64,000 nucleotides of DNA from Leguminivora glycinivorella (Eukaryota > Arthropoda > Insecta > Lepidoptera > Tortricidae): NCBI RefSeq assembly GCF_023078275.1, contig NC_062991.1, forward strand, positions 1-64,000, given 5' to 3'. This document shows, piece after piece, positions 10,190-22,035 of this stretch (its first letter is position 1; each line of letters opens with the position of its first letter). The position numbers were made by a program, and so were the translations under genes. Below the pieces are notes generated by a model that worked only from the letters and a program-made list of their open reading frames with translations, was not told the DNA's origin and made no database searches.

Positions 10190-11708
10190 TTTTGTGACAG
10201 ACCAATAAGGAACAGTTAGATTGTGCTTTATAATTTTCATGGTACGAATTCTTGGCTAAATTAACTTTTGAACCTAAGGAATACGTATGAAACCACCTTA
10301 CTTAACCTAGTATCATCTAATCAACTATTTTTGAACAGTGTACCAATAATACCAATATCCTTTGCCGTAAATATAAACGAATGGACAGTCGTGTGCACTG
10401 ATTCGGATTAAAACTAATTACTTATCAAATGTCTAAGCCATTAACGGTACCTACTTATAAATCCGTTATGTCATAATTTATTGTAGTTACGACTTTATTC
10501 GCTCGTTTTAAAGTTCGTTTATACTAAGTTTTAAGCGTATTTTTGTCATGTGAGTACGTTGAAAAAAATGTTACTCATAGGAATTTACATTTCAACGACG
10601 CATTTTAGTGCTCTTCTTTGAAATGTTGTTTATGTCGTCGGTAAATAAGAAATATATAATTGATTATGTATGCAGCCGTTTAGATATTGTCTTTGTACAA
10701 TGAGCTGTAAAAAGCATGGCAAATGTATCAATGAATTCATTCATAATTTGTCCATGCAATTTTGCAACTCACTGTACATTTACAGTCGCCATCAAATATA
10801 GGTACCTCGGAACTAGTCTCTATAGGCCACTTGACCCTTTTTAAAAGTCTCTCTTATATTATTATTTAATTACTGTTCAATGAACCGAAAAAAATATTTC
10901 CATATTTTAAATTATGACTTGGAAACCGCAAAAAATATTTTTAATGTATACTTTTATTTAGTCAGGCAAAAACAACATCAGCCATCAGCCATGTTAGTCT
11001 ATAGATTATCTGTGCTTGTCGTCATTCTGCTGGAAAACAACATTTTCTGACATTTAAATAATAAGGCACAAATGTCATTTATGACTCGACATAGAGTTAG
11101 GTTGGAATCCTTTGAGTCCTATGACGTCACTACAACGCCGACAGCGTTTTCGGTGTACAAAAAAAAACCAATCATTTTTAGTCGAAAATACGTTGTCGGA
11201 GTCATCATGCACTTTTAATACCTCAATCAAACCTATAAATATTGGTTTCTTAAGTCAAATTCTATAGAAAACAATCATTTGTTGTGTCAATTTTGATATG
11301 AATCTAGTAGCCTATTGTCAAGACGTCATAATGCGTGTTCCGATATTTATGAGAGAGGGCAGGTCCGATATATCACGGCGACTGTCCAACGAGGTATGTA
11401 ATGTCGCTATGTACCCGACGAGGCAATGAAACGTGAATAAAACCAATTGGTAATGTTAATATATAACGATAATTGCACTCAAGGCGACTCGTACACGTAG
11501 TCACGACTTTCGTAGGGCCTTAGACAATGTGCACGACGTATTCTTATGTTACTATGGTTACAGTTAACACTAAAAAGTGAATGACGTTGAATTGAAGGGT
11601 TAATTGATGAGCTATGTGGCTACCACGAGTTTAAATACCTACGTTTACGGTAGATGTCGCTACGGGTCCCATTCACCTATACGGTGGAAAGTTCAGCTGA
11701 CTAAATGA
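10190..11708. other. Intergenic, no gene recognised
   Basis: Mixed AT-rich sequence. TTTACAGTCGCCATCAAATA near 10790 resembles the start of a common non-autonomous element, but I cannot bound it. Confidence 0.5.
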
Positions 11709-11875
11709 GGTCTTGGTGGATCAGACGGCAGAGCGCTGGAGTATCTATCCAGAGGCCGTGAGTTCTAGTCCTATAGCACATTTTCCACTTTTAGATTTAT
11801 TTTGTTTTTATGTATTACGTTACTCTATTCTATAGCGTAAACTTCACGGGAAATGTATGTAATTTTTGGTTCTAT
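11709..11875 (+). mobile_element. tRNA-derived SINE, full-looking copy
   Basis: The 5' part, TTGGTGGATCAGACGGCAGA, looks like a degenerate A box, and GTGAGTTCTAGTCC 45 bases later like a B box. The 3' part ends TGTAATTTTTGGTTCTA. The 3' half recurs alone at 18651-18705. Such elements are transcribed by RNA polymerase III and moved by LINE enzymes. No poly(A) is needed if the tail is copied from a LINE. Confidence 0.6.
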
Positions 11876-12224
11876 TAATTACTAAAGTTAAAAATTAACG
11901 ACGTTAACGTATACGTACAAGCATGCGTGTTGCCAAGTTTAATAAAGTTTATTTGAAGTTTTAACAAAGGTCACATACCATCGGGTTATTTCGCGGAAAT
12001 CGCGGGTCAAACTATCAAAATAATCAAACAAAACTCAAATTTGCGCATGCGATAAAACATGCTGTTCCGTCGAGGAACAGAGATTTTTAGTTTTAATTTC
12101 TTTTCTTGATATAGTTAAATAGTTATTTCATTTTCATACATACAAGGCAACACAATTTTGAAAGAATACTTTTTTCCATGTATATGTAGCACAGTTTTTG
12201 GAGCTGGCAATTACAGAAGTCCCA

Positions 12225-12495
12225 AAGCGACTTTCCGGTGCGCCTGACCCGCCACCTGGCGGATATATAGAAAAAAAACTCTCTCTTCGACCGTGCGAGC
12301 GCCATGATCTGCGCTCCCGTTATTACGAATTAAAAATAGTTATCGGTGCACCGGCGCGACACAAACGTGAAAATTGACATTTTAAGTGATATTCCGACCA
12401 GTGACCTAAGCTTCCGTTTATATGTGACAATCGTTTTAGTGTGAGGATTTTCCCAAAGTGTTTCCACGTGGCCCCACAAGCGCCTCTGGACAAAT
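12225..12495 (+). promoter_or_regulatory. Promoter / first-exon candidate (weak)
   Basis: GATATATAG at 12262-12270 could act as a TATA box. It is followed by a GC-richer 230 bp ending GACAAAT|GTAAGT, with the GTAAGT donor at 12496-12501, an excellent 5' splice-site match. There is no coding frame that I trust, so it would be an untranslated first exon. No initiator or downstream exon confirms it. Confidence 0.2.
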
Positions 12496-12787
12496 GTAAG
12501 TAGCCTCACCAATTAAACGCCGCTACACATGCTAATATAGTCCCTCCCCGCTGTCGGCTCCACTTCAAACTTATTGCGGTTTTTGCAACAAAAGTAACAA
12601 ACAAGTCAAAGTTCGGAGGCAAAGTCTGCTAGGTGCTATCATTGTGCTTTTGTTTGAAAAGACATCCTTCAGTTTAAATGGCACAGGTTGTTTGTTCGAC
12701 TAAAACTTTAAAAATAAATTATGGTTTTCTCTTCTATGTATTATATCTAATTTATTTATTAGATCACATTTTACCATAATGAAAAGT

Positions 12788-12885
12788 GTCTGGGTGGTTT
12801 AGATGTAAAGATGTTAGCCTCGTAGACTGAACACCCCGGTGCGATTCCCGGTGGACTTGCATGAGATAAAAATCCACTGCCCACT
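12788..12885 (+). mobile_element. tRNA-like SINE fragment
   Basis: GTCTGGGTGGTTTAGATG is A-box-like and CCCCGGTGCGATTCCCGGTG is B-box-like. The spacing suits a tRNA-derived SINE head rather than a functional tRNA, because the arms do not pair well. Confidence 0.4.
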
Positions 12886-12889
12886 TTTT

Positions 12890-14185
12890 CTTTAGTAAAC
12901 AATATTTAGTTATTTACGTATTTTTAATTTAAGTATAATACACATTTACTGTGTTTAATACGGGTTGCATTAAGGTAGACTAGTTGTCGCTCGGGTGAGT
13001 GCATATGTTTAGTATATTGAACCGCTTATCGGCGTGGCGTGAAGACAACTCAAAGGTTAGCGCACACTTATATTTGAATTCGGAAAATGAATTCACAAAG
13101 GTAGCTACAGCCCTGTGGAAAAGACAAGCTCTAGACAGAGAAACATGAAGGAATGTCTGCGGAAAAAGGCTAGCATTAACAGTAAACACAGTACAGCCAA
13201 GCCAAGCAAGCATCAAACATAATTGAGTTTCTAATTTTATGTAAAACTTAGTTGAGTTACCAATTTTGTATTCGTTAGGTATGCATATGCTGTACTTGCT
13301 GTAGTAAGCAAACTGATAATAAAATCATACAGTCCCTGGATTTGCTCTTGATGCAAACGATTAACGAGTATGATCATGATCCAATCTTACTGCATAATCT
13401 ACACATGGGCAGCATTACACCAAGGGCCGCGCGGCCCGGTTACCGTAAGGTGAAGGTTACCGGAATACCGGTACGTCATATTCTGCTGCCGATACGCCAC
13501 GCGCCCCATTTTGTTTAATGAATGAATTAACCCGACTGGCGGGTTCTTGGCAGTGAATGTGCTAACACGGTAAAGCAATTATTAATATGCTTTTTCGGCG
13601 ATGCTTTATGGCGTTGATAAGTATATGCTCCACTCAACCCCACCTAAAGGGCTCCACGCCTAAACTCACCATCAATCGCATTTGTGGACAATGTAAGCAA
13701 ACCTTGTAACCTTTTCGAAAAATACTTAAATTTAATTTATTGATAACCTTTAGGTACTTAACCGTTAATAACGGAATTACTATGTGTGATGGAAATTTTT
13801 ATCAATATTCTAGGAATTATTGTCGCGCCTCCCTTTCTGGGTTTTTTGACGGACATTTTTTCCGATTTCCTAAACAAAGTTATGAAAACAAAAGTTTGTA
13901 TTGTTGTACAAGTTGTACTATTATATATTCTGTAGTACAAGTCTTAAAAGGTCGTTAAACTTTTTTTAAGGTCTAATAAGGGACTATCGACCATATCTCT
14001 ATTTATCAATAAATTACAAGTCGATTAATGAAGCTAATCATTTAAAAGCCACAATTAATAATTATTGCGCAATGATGTGATAATGTTGCGACTCATTAAT
14101 TAGAGTAATAATCACATTGTCGTGGATAATCTAATATCACCATGATTAAATCTATTTGATCAATTTATCTATCTTAAAATCGCTA
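12890..14185. other. Intergenic, no gene recognised
   Basis: Includes a GC-rich 100 bp near 13420-13510 (GGGCCGCGCGGCCCGGTTAC), which is self-complementary in part. No coding frame is supported. Confidence 0.5.
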
Positions 14186-14234
14186 GTTAGTTACAACTTA
14201 ATGAATTGAAAAAATTCATTAAGTTGTAACTAAC
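14186..14234. repeat. Perfect palindrome, 22-bp stem, 5-nt loop
   Basis: The left arm starts GTTAGTTACAACTTAATG, the loop is GAAAA, and the right arm is the exact complement. It sits in AT-rich DNA just left of the family E and mariner insertions. Confidence 0.85.
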
Positions 14235-14300
14235 AATGAAATTGATAAAATTTAATGTCATTAGTCAGTGTGGTAGTCAAAAAAAATCCTTAATGTAAAA

Positions 14301-14453
14301 TAGTACATTACGATACAAGTGCGTAAAAAAGGATTTCCTTTTCGCACGTGTATCATACGACTTTTTCAGTACAGATGAGCTTCCAAAGTTTCGACCTAGC
14401 ATATAATGAACCACTTCTCGCACTAGTGCGTAAAAAAACACCATACTGAAAAT
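14301..14453 (+). repeat. Dispersed repeat family E, copy 2 (internal deletion)
   Basis: Matches 8211-8434 but lacks about 75 internal bases between GCGTAAAAAAGGA and TTTCCTTTTCGC. The mariner is inserted immediately at its right end. Confidence 0.75.
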
Positions 14454-14455
14454 TA

Positions 14456-15705
14456 TTGGGTTGGTAAGAAAGTAATGAGCGAATCATAACCAATATTGTA
14501 ATTTTTATTTAATTTATTATTTTAATCATTTATCAAAAATATAACGGCCTTCGTTATCTACTACTTGTCTCCATCGTTCTGGTAAAGAATGAATAGCATC
14601 GGCGAAGAAGTTCTTAGGTTTAGATTAAAAAAACTCAGCTATGTACTGTCGTAGATGGGCTTGATCATCGAACTTTTTTTCATTCAAGGTATTGCTTAGC
14701 GATTTGAACAATGCGTAATCCGTAGGTGCCAAGTCTGGAGAGTACGGTGGATGAGGTATCACTTTCCAACCTAGCTCCAATAGCTTTAGCCGAGTCACTT
14801 TTGCAATGTGTGGGCGAGCATTGTCGTGTAAGAAAAAAACTTTAGCATGCTGTGGACGATTCTGAGAGATTTTTTGGTTTAAATTTTCAAGCTGATTACA
14901 GTATACTGATGCGGTAACAGTCATTCCACTTGGTAGGAGTTCCCAGTGAATAATACCATGAATATCCCACCAAACGGACAGCATAACTTTTTTTGGGTGA
15001 GGCTCTGTTTTTGGTGCCTCTATTCCTTTTTCGTTTGGAACTAGCCACTGACGTTTGCGTGTGTGATTTATATATAAGACCCATTTTTCATCTCCAGTGA
15101 TAAGATGGTCCAACCAGTTGAATGTGCGGCGAAAAGACAGAAGTTGTATGCAGATATCGGCACGGCGGTTTAGTTGATCTCTATCAAGTTCGTGCGGTAT
15201 CCAAACACTGTATTTGTAGTTTTTCCCAACTCGTGTAAATGTGTTTCTATGGTGACATGAGAGCAGCCTAACTCGGTAGCAAGAGTACGACTCGTTAGCC
15301 TCGGATCTCCTTCAAATAAGGTTTTTAATTTGGCTACATCAATCTTCACCGGTCGACCAGACTTAGGTTGATCTGATAATGAAAAGTCGCCACTACGAAA
15401 CCGCTGGAACCATCGTTTCGCCGTGGCCTCAGACACAACTTCAGGAGCAACACGCTGACATATATTACGCACTGCTTCGGCGGCTGAATGGCCAGACTGA
15501 AATTCATATAGTAAGCAATGCCTTACATGCACTTTTAATTCGTCCATTTTCTTCCTTATATTAGCTCGGCGACAGCTAGTGAATGACTGACGAGAAACTG
15601 TGCGACTCGCCCTTTATATACTTTCGACCATAGAAGATTCTAGAACTCTCTCAAAAATTTTATGTGGAATTCAATCGATCGCTCATTACTTTCTTACCAA
15701 CCCAA
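14456..15705 (-). mobile_element. mariner transposon
   Basis: A 1250-bp element with inverted terminal repeats beginning TTGGGTTGGTAAGAAAGTAA at both ends (about 26 bp) and the TA target duplication expected of Tc1/mariner (14454-14455 and 15706-15707). It carries one minus-strand transposase gene. The length and layout are those of a complete mariner. Ends and coding region are well preserved, suggesting a recent insertion beside family E copy 2. Confidence 0.95.
14526..15547 (-). pseudogene. mariner transposase, frameshifted with one internal stop
   Basis: The protein would be about 340 residues, the normal mariner length. The N-terminal part (15547 to about 15215) holds the two helix-turn-helix modules, with WFQRFRSGDFSLSDQPKSGR and the LGCSHVTI segment. 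The catalytic part has ITGDEKW, FLHDNARPH and YSPDLAPTDYALF. There are 34 residues between the second and third aspartates, so this is a DD34D enzyme. Two lesions are visible. A frame change falls in the A run near 15217, just after HELGK, consistent with one lost base, and an in-frame TAA lies at 14625-14627. After that stop the frame continues to ERWRQVVDNEGRY and TGA at 14526-14528. The host would need another source of transposase to move it. Confidence 0.93.
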
Positions 15706-16000
15706 TATTATTCAATAGCCAATTATGCAATGTCCGTTTGAATATTTTTATGTCACAACTTTAATGTGTAATTGATTAAAATACTTTAATTGACATTACA
15801 TGGCAGTTTTTTAACCGACTTCAAAAAAGGAGGAGGTTCTCAATTCGACTGAATGTTTTTTTTTTTAATAAAGCACTTTTATACATTGGTCCCATTAATC
15901 TTCTAGGGACTCTGCAACGCAACCTTGGGTTTGCGACTTGCTTTGTAAATAAGTTAGGCAACGACTAGCTTCCAGTCACCTGCCGGCGTATCATGCTGCC

Positions 16001-16104
16001 AATTTTATCACTTATCCACGTGGATAAGACATCTGTCACTCTCACACTGACATACTTGGTAAAGCGTGACGGATGCTTTATCCACGTGGATAAGTGATAA
16101 AATT
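16001..16104. mobile_element. Short MITE with perfect 27-bp inverted ends
   Basis: AATTTTATCACTTATCCACG... at 16001-16027 is exactly complementary to 16078-16104. Each arm also contains the palindrome TTATCCACGTGGATAA. Total length 104 bp, no coding content, no clear target duplication. Confidence 0.8.
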
Positions 16105-16106
16105 AA

Positions 16107-16555
16107 ATAATAAATAATAATAAATAAATTGCATTTATTTCGAACAAAAGTCCATATTTTGTTAGTAATACATTAACACTTAGATCTAAGGTTAGTAAAG
16201 AGACATAAAATTAAAATTAATATAAATTTACACACATTGGGGCATGTAGCTGCACCCAACGCCTCAGCAACGGTGAGTCCCACCGGTCAGCCAGCGTGCA
16301 CAGGATGGCATTCGAGCTGGCGCGCCACCTCCTCAACATTGAGCTACACCGCTTCCTCATGATCGCGTGGAAGCCATCGATCCGTCCCTCCGCGAACATA
16401 CCCGAGGCGCTACAGTACCGCGGCAGCCCGAAAACCACCCTGTACGCGTTGTTGTATTGCACCCTCAGAGCGCTGTATGCCCGCTGCGTATAGCTAACCC
16501 ATAGACTGCACGTGTAGAAGGACTGGCAATATGCTTTAAATTGGAAGCATGATAC
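16107..16555 (-). pseudogene. LINE 3' end: C-terminal coding remnant and tail
   Basis: One open minus-strand frame from about 16555 to the stop at 16217 reads FYTCSLWVSYTQRAYSALRV, QYNNAYRVVFGLPRYCSASG, MFAEGRIDGFHAIMRKR, then a divergent end. I know this FYTCSLW...LPRFCSASGMFAEA pattern as the C-terminal region of a common lepidopteran non-LTR retrotransposon. It lies downstream of the reverse transcriptase and contains no catalytic motif. The tail (16216-16107) has an AATAAA-like word and ATT-rich repeats. It is 5' truncated where the family F MITE begins at 16561, as expected of incomplete target-primed reverse transcription. I cannot assign the clade with confidence. Confidence 0.75.
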
Positions 16556-16560
16556 GCCGG

Positions 16561-16687
16561 CAGCGCGGGAAGCATGGTCGCGCGATAGGCGATAAAATAG
16601 CAGGCCGTCCTTATCACACTATTTGTAAGTGCGATAGGGACGGCCTGATATTTTATCGTCTATCGCGCGACCATGCTTCCCGTGCTG
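16561..16687. mobile_element. MITE family F, copy 1
   Basis: Inverted ends: CAGCGCGGGAAGCATGGTCG on the left against the complement of CGACCATGCTTCCCGTGCTG on the right, continuing through GCGCGATAG, GATAAAATA and AGGCCGTCC. The centre is short. Other members: 30211-30285, 35791-35841, 54951-55076. Confidence 0.8.
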
Positions 16688-16689
16688 CA

Positions 16690-17599
16690 ATAGGTAATAT
16701 ATTATTTATCAAAGGCAGATAAAGTACCTGTGTGAAATGTTCTTATAGCTGTTACATACAAGACCGTGTCAGATATTTGCGGCCTGTCACTACCACAATT
16801 ACGTTTTCGTTCAATCAACCCCTGGTTTGTTAAGAGTGAAACTTTGACGAGCAGGTTCCCATTTTAGGAATACATCAGGCATTAGTTTCTGTAAGTAATA
16901 TTTAAGACAGAAAAGCCTACAAAGTGGGGGCAGCACCAGTCTTGCACCAAGTTACATTTGTATGTAGATATATTATATCGAACAAGCGCGCCGCTAAACA
17001 TGATTGACATTTGTGTTGCAATCGGTTGTTTATGTAAATTTCAATAGCCAAGGCTGTCGAAAGCCGATTGTGTGTATGGTCAATTTAAATTTCACGTGTG
17101 AATACAATTAAATATAGTATAGTAATGTTACAATTGGACCGATTGGTTCACATCAGGGCTTTCAGTTTAATAAACCGCGAGGGCGTTTACGTTACATTTG
17201 TGACGTACCACGGGCAAAAAAACCTCTCGGACAATGGCGATCAAATATATGAAACTGGCACGTTCCTACGCACACAAACTAAGCTCGTGTAGGTAAGCGC
17301 GTACCATGCTTGTTTGAGTGATATATGACAGGTCGACTGGTCGCGTTTTTGACAGGCGGTAACTGTGAGGTAACCGAGAGCGCGTGGGCGGCACTTTCAG
17401 CGGGGAGCGGGAGAGCCCATACTGTACGATAGTACTCTTTATTATACTGTGCTTATGGCGATCGGCGCTTTTTTTTTATTAATGCAATTGCGGCACTATG
17501 CGAGTTATGCTGTAATCGGATCAAGTCACCTTTTCCCATGGAAGGCCGCGTTTTAATATTAGGTGTAAAGAAATTAGATAACTAACCTAACCACAAAAT
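16690..17599. other. Intergenic, no gene recognised
   Basis: A GC-richer patch lies at 17330-17415 (GAGAGCGCGTGGGCGGCAC). No frame is convincing. Confidence 0.5.
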
Positions 17600-17760
17600 T
17601 AAAATTTTGAAAAAACCCCCGACCGCGACATAGTGGACCGATTTTCATGAAACATGCCTAGGAACACTCTCGACTAACTCAGCTTTCAGACAAAAAAAAA
17701 GCTAAATCAAAATCGGTTCATCCGTTCGGGAGCTACGATGCCACAGACAGACACACACAG

Positions 17761-17808
<48 letters not shown>

Positions 17809-17903
17809 GGACGGACAGACAGACAGACAGGCAGACAGATAGACAGACAGACAGATGCGTCAAACTTATAACACCCCTTCGTTTTTGCGTCTGGGGTTAA
17901 AAA
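17600..17903 (+). repeat. Dispersed repeat family D, copy 3 (long)
   Basis: Starts AAAATTTTGAAAAAACCCCC, with GACCGCGACATAGTGGACCG, CGGTTCATCCGTTCGGGAGC, a CAGA microsatellite of over 100 bp (about 17743-17850) and the GGGGTTAAAAA ending. It is among the most complete members in the window. Confidence 0.8.
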
Positions 17904-19736
17904 GAAAATGGCGCACCGCGCGGAAGATGATCAGTCCGATTCGAACAAGATAAGTCTACTATTCGCTCTACATACGATATGGATGGGTTATGTCAGTGCC
18001 AAAATTGACGTTTTTGTTTGAAGACACAATTTTTGGCGTGTCATAAAGTTTTCGTTCGAAAAGGGTTGTATATTCGTCTGATCAGATTCTTATGCAATAA
18101 ATATTTTACTCAAAATATTTTTGTGTTAGTGTTGGTTGTCAGTTTGAAGAGCTACATCACTAGATGTGTAGTTCAACTAAAAATGAATGAAAATTGAATT
18201 GCATTCTAATATTTTTCTATCAAGCCTACAAAGTAGATGTCCTTGCAAATACTCTAGTTCCCGCATTTTTATGGCATTTACCTTGATTAAAACAGCTCAT
18301 TCCGCACTTCAGCGAGATTGCCCAAGCAGATGAAGTGCTCAAACGACACTCGAAGGAAATAGCAAGTGAACAATAACAAATAACAATAAAGTACAAATGG
18401 AGCGAGACCGAGGCCGCGCCCTCTGTCCGCGGTTTTTCGCATCTTTTCTATTACTCTATTGTTTTTGTTTACATTGTTATAATACAAAATAATATCATGA
18501 AAATAGCTTATTTAAGCCCTTAGTTTTCATCATCTCATTATTTTGCCCCCACTTGGAGATAGACTTCTCTGAGTCGACGTCCCTAACCCCACCCCCAGTT
18601 TGGGGCTGGTCTTATCCAAAGCTTCTAAATATGAGTTTTTGACGTTCTAAATACGTTACTCGATAACGTAAACGTTACGATATACTTATGTAATTTTTGG
18701 TTCTAACCCGGGAGTGGAAAAAAACATATTTTCACCCATATCTTTACTTGTTTTTATATTATACTATGAATAACTATCAAAAAACTTTATTTTAATATCA
18801 AAATATTGGCTCAAAACACAATTTTTACAAATTTTATTTTTTGGTCGGCCTCGACGTAGTTGTGATCGCTTCGCTGGCTAAGTTTGTTCGCATGTTGTCT
18901 AATTATTGCCAAATAAAATGACTAGATGACGTTGGTGGACTAGGAAAATGTCACATCCGTTTCGTTGTTCATTAATATAATATACTTAGTGATAATAAAC
19001 CTACATGTTGAACTCAAATACGTTCAACAAAACGCAATCATTGTGCCAACAGATGTGACATCCATGTCACATCACAAATGTCATTGTATGATTTATTGAA
19101 TATTCATAATATGGATATTAAATATTTTAGAATCGCAGCTGCAATGCGAGTAGGGATACAAAATTAATAACTGTATAAATTAATAATTGTATTACCAATG
19201 ACCTCATACATAAATTTACCAGTTTAGGTGACAGAAGGCGAATCCAATTTGTAAACATTAAATGTGCTAAGGAAAATAATCTTTCCGATTTTCAACGGGA
19301 CTCGGTTGAAGGAACGAGCTGGTTTCGACTGCGCCCATGCATCTCATTGTCCAGAAAATTCATTCGAAGATCATTTTGCTTATAATAATCTGAGTAATCA
19401 CAGTGAACGGTTTGACAGTATTTCAGCTAACATGTAGAGAGACTTGCTAGCTTCGTCGGTCAGGCTTCGTCTTGGACACAACGCGGATAGTTCAGCGTTT
19501 CTTGTATGTCACTCCGAGCACCCTAACCATCGGCAGCGTAGGCCATGCACTGGCCGACTAGGCGTGGCACTTTGGTTTACGTTTTTATAATAAATTAATG
19601 ATAGTTTATAGTTTGTATTGTTTTGGTAATATATTTTATAAGTATTATACTTGTATAAACCTAAACTGAGATAATAAATGAATAAAAATAAATAATTAGT
19701 GAAACTCTGACATAAGTAATAATTAATGAGACTAAA
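17904..19736. other. Intergenic with repeat fragments
   Basis: 18651-18705 repeats the 3' half of the SINE at 11709-11875 (TATGTAATTTTTGGTTCTA). 19500-19690 reads like a LINE 3' untranslated end (GCACTGGCCGACTAGGCGTG, TATAGTTTGTATTGTTTTGG, then AATAAATGAATAAA). No gene otherwise. Confidence 0.5.
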
Positions 19737-19868
19737 TGCGTTTTCACATTATCCGATCCGATATCGGATGTAGGACTTATACCCCATACAATATAGGCGC
19801 TATCTTGGATTTTTTCCATTTAAATCCTTCCGACATCCGATATCGGATCGGATAATGTGAAAACGGAC
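19737..19868. mobile_element. MITE family G, uninterrupted copy
   Basis: About 132 bp. GCGTTTTCACATTATCCGAT at the left is matched by its complement at the right, with CCGATATCGGAT palindromes inside each arm. The second copy, at 23290-23750, is split by a family D element. Confidence 0.85.
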
Positions 19869-20029
19869 TCCCACCAAAAAAGACAATGTATATACCCACT
19901 GCGATTTCTTTATTAAAAACATTCTGTAAAAAATAGCCGTCTCGATGGAGCTGCTTGTTTATCTCTCAAAAAGTAATATGGGAAATCTACATAAAGTTCC
20001 TTACTGCGATTTCTTTATTATTATAGTTA

Positions 20030-20265
20030 ACTAGCCTTTGCCCGCGGCTTCGCTCGCGTTAAATTTGAAAATCTCTCCACAAACTTCCATCCTCCATTCT
20101 AAGGAAGTGGGGGATATAAAAAGAGACAAAAAGTAGCCTATGTCACTCTCCATCCCTTCAACTATCTCCACTTAAAAAATCACGTCAATACGTCGCTCCG
20201 TTTTGCCGTGAAAGATGGACAAACAAACAGACACACACTTTCCCATTTATAATATTAGTATGGAT
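20030..20265 (+). mobile_element. SINE family H, copy 1
   Basis: Starts ACTAGCCTTTGCCCGCGGCT and has GCCTATGTCACTCTCCATCC and GTCGCTCCGTTTTGCCGTGA. It ends ACACACACTTTCCCATTTAT plus TAATATTAGTATGGAT. I recognise this as a very common lepidopteran SINE-type repeat. Other copies: 55078-55232, 55298-55479 and 5' pieces near 52418 and 56155. Confidence 0.8.
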
Positions 20266-20338
20266 GTTGTGTGACTTGGCCGTTGAAGTGTAGCAGTGCT
20301 GGCGACAGATTGGTGCAATGGTGTCATGGAGCACCTGG

Positions 20339-20419
20339 TTATAAACTTCTTTATACCCTTGTGTATAAAGAACTTTATAAGTTATATAAGTATACACAAG
20401 GGTATAAAGAAGTTTATAA
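20339..20419. repeat. Hairpin element, 29-bp perfect arms
   Basis: TTATAAACTTCTTTATACCC... at 20339-20367 pairs exactly with 20391-20419. The 23-base centre is AT-rich. Probably a very short MITE. Confidence 0.8.
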
Positions 20420-20511
20420 GTTTCATATTCGATGGTCCGAGCTAAGGTTCGTAAAGCTATGAAGCCGAGCTGATAATCATTGTCGCTAAACGCCGATCGA
20501 AACGCAGTCTG

Positions 20512-20651
20512 AAGTGGGTGATAAACGTACGATACGAGCAGGTATGCGTACTTATGGCTCGACGACGTGTCACCGTAAGTACGCGTAAAAACCGCTGTGC
20601 ATAGTAGTCGACCATCCAACGCGTACTTGCTCGTACGCCTATCACCCACTT
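20512..20651. mobile_element. Inverted-repeat MITE
   Basis: AAGTGGGTGATAAACGTACG on the left against CGTACGCCTATCACCCACTT on the right, with ACGAGCA and GCGTAC also inverted. The imperfect arms suggest an older insertion. A minus-strand open frame across it is incidental. Confidence 0.7.
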
Positions 20652-20659
20652 GACGTCGC

Positions 20660-21626
20660 GCCAACACTTTATGGAAAAAGCGGTTTTTCGACAACTACCA
20701 ATAAGATTTTAGACATTCAAAAATCATGTTTCGGTCGCACTCGTTCAAATATAGGATAGGATTGGTATGAGCGAGACGGTCATGAGATTGATTGTCAACA
20801 TGATATCTATCATAAACACCGTTCGAAATGGCCTCATTAAAATCTAAATTTTAAATATATTGAAAGTAATATTACTAATCATTGACGTCACGCTCAAAAT
20901 GAAAGAGATAGAAAATTTGACAGTATGGTACTCTTTTGCATGATTGTCATAATTCAAAATAAGAACGATGGCTTGCGTTGTAAACAGGGACTGAAACATG
21001 ACACGGGCCCCTAGCGTCATCTACATACTTTTCACTGTATCACTTGTAATGCCGTTGAACTACCGCGTGCGTATTTAAAAAAAAAACGACATTTTTATTC
21101 AAATGAGACTCTTAGTGACATCTAGTGACATAGATTTATGGACTCTGCTGGTCCTTTATAATCGTCCTTGGTTCTAGTAAGTAACGTTTGGGGGAGGTGA
21201 CGGTATTTAGTATGGACTCTGCTGGTCAATAAATGTCTTTACCGTGGTTGCGACAGATTCTTTTTTTGTTTTTCATAAGTAATTCAGAAGTAAGTTAAAG
21301 AAGTAAAAAATGAAAATCAAACGAAAGTATCTGAAGTCAAACACAACACTGATTAATCAGGAGATCATGCAACAAAACATGACAATTTTACTCCATAAAC
21401 AAGAGGATTCTCTTGAAAACATCAAGATGAATCGATGACCAGCTCAGCTGCCCAGACTCGCAGATATTTGTGCACTCGTGAAGGTCCCGCAGACAATCGG
21501 ACGGCCTTCCGACTGCGTCTAATCACAGAATGGGGTTTTTGCGCCGCTTTTTACAAACATCGGGCGTGAAAACGACCGCAAGACGGTTTGACTTGTAAAC
21601 ATCAGCCACTGAGACAAGCTGAGACA
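20660..21626. other. Intergenic, no gene recognised
   Basis: ATGGACTCTGCTGGTC occurs twice (near 21138 and 21212), a small local duplication. No gene is supported. Confidence 0.5.
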
Positions 21627-21751
21627 CCAGGGGGCCGATTTTTGAGTCTCACGGCGTTCGAATTCAGAAAATTGTCACTGAAAATAATAGGCAATTCACC
21701 GTTTTCAACCCGTATTTTAGTGACAGTGAGACTCAAAAATCGGCCCCCTGG
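21627..21751. mobile_element. MITE with perfect 26-bp inverted ends
   Basis: CCAGGGGGCCGATTTTTGAG... at 21627-21652 is exactly complementary to 21726-21751. First of four adjoining inverted-repeat elements. Confidence 0.85.
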
Positions 21752-21755
21752 CCCC

Positions 21756-21898
21756 GTAGCCGAATGGCATTTCTACGACGCGAAACGAAAACGAAACGCC
21801 GCGAAAGGTAGTCTGGTTCTGTCACGCCAATACGCAAGAGCGATAGAATAGATATCTACGAGCGTTTCGTTTCGTGAGCGTTTGTGCCATTCGGCTAC
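21756..21898. mobile_element. MITE ending GTAGCCGAATGGCA
   Basis: GTAGCCGAATGGCA at the left edge and TGCCATTCGGCTAC at the right, with ACGAAACGAAA words inverted further in. It starts 4 bp after the previous element. Confidence 0.8.
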
Positions 21899-21927
21899 GT
21901 ACCCTGAGACATGACTGACCGTTTCAG

Positions 21928-22020
21928 TTCCAAGCAATCTACATACCATTGCCGCGTTTGTTCCATACGCACCAACTAACTATGGAGCAAACGCGGCAAT
22001 GGTATGTAGATCGCTTGGAA
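21928..22020. mobile_element. MITE with 33-bp inverted ends, one mismatch
   Basis: TTCCAAGCAATCTACATACC... at 21928-21960 pairs with 21988-22020 at 32 of 33 positions, leaving a 27-base loop. Confidence 0.85.
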
Positions 22021-22035
22021 TTGTGTTGCCCGTAG

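Noticed and set aside
16021..20664. CRISPR-like spaced repeats
   Set aside because: The repeats here are inverted-repeat MITEs and SINEs in a eukaryotic genome, with no regular spacer arrangement.
20185..20694. 169-codon minus-strand frame
   Set aside because: It crosses a hairpin element, an inverted-repeat MITE and the end of a SINE, so it is assembled from unrelated repeats.
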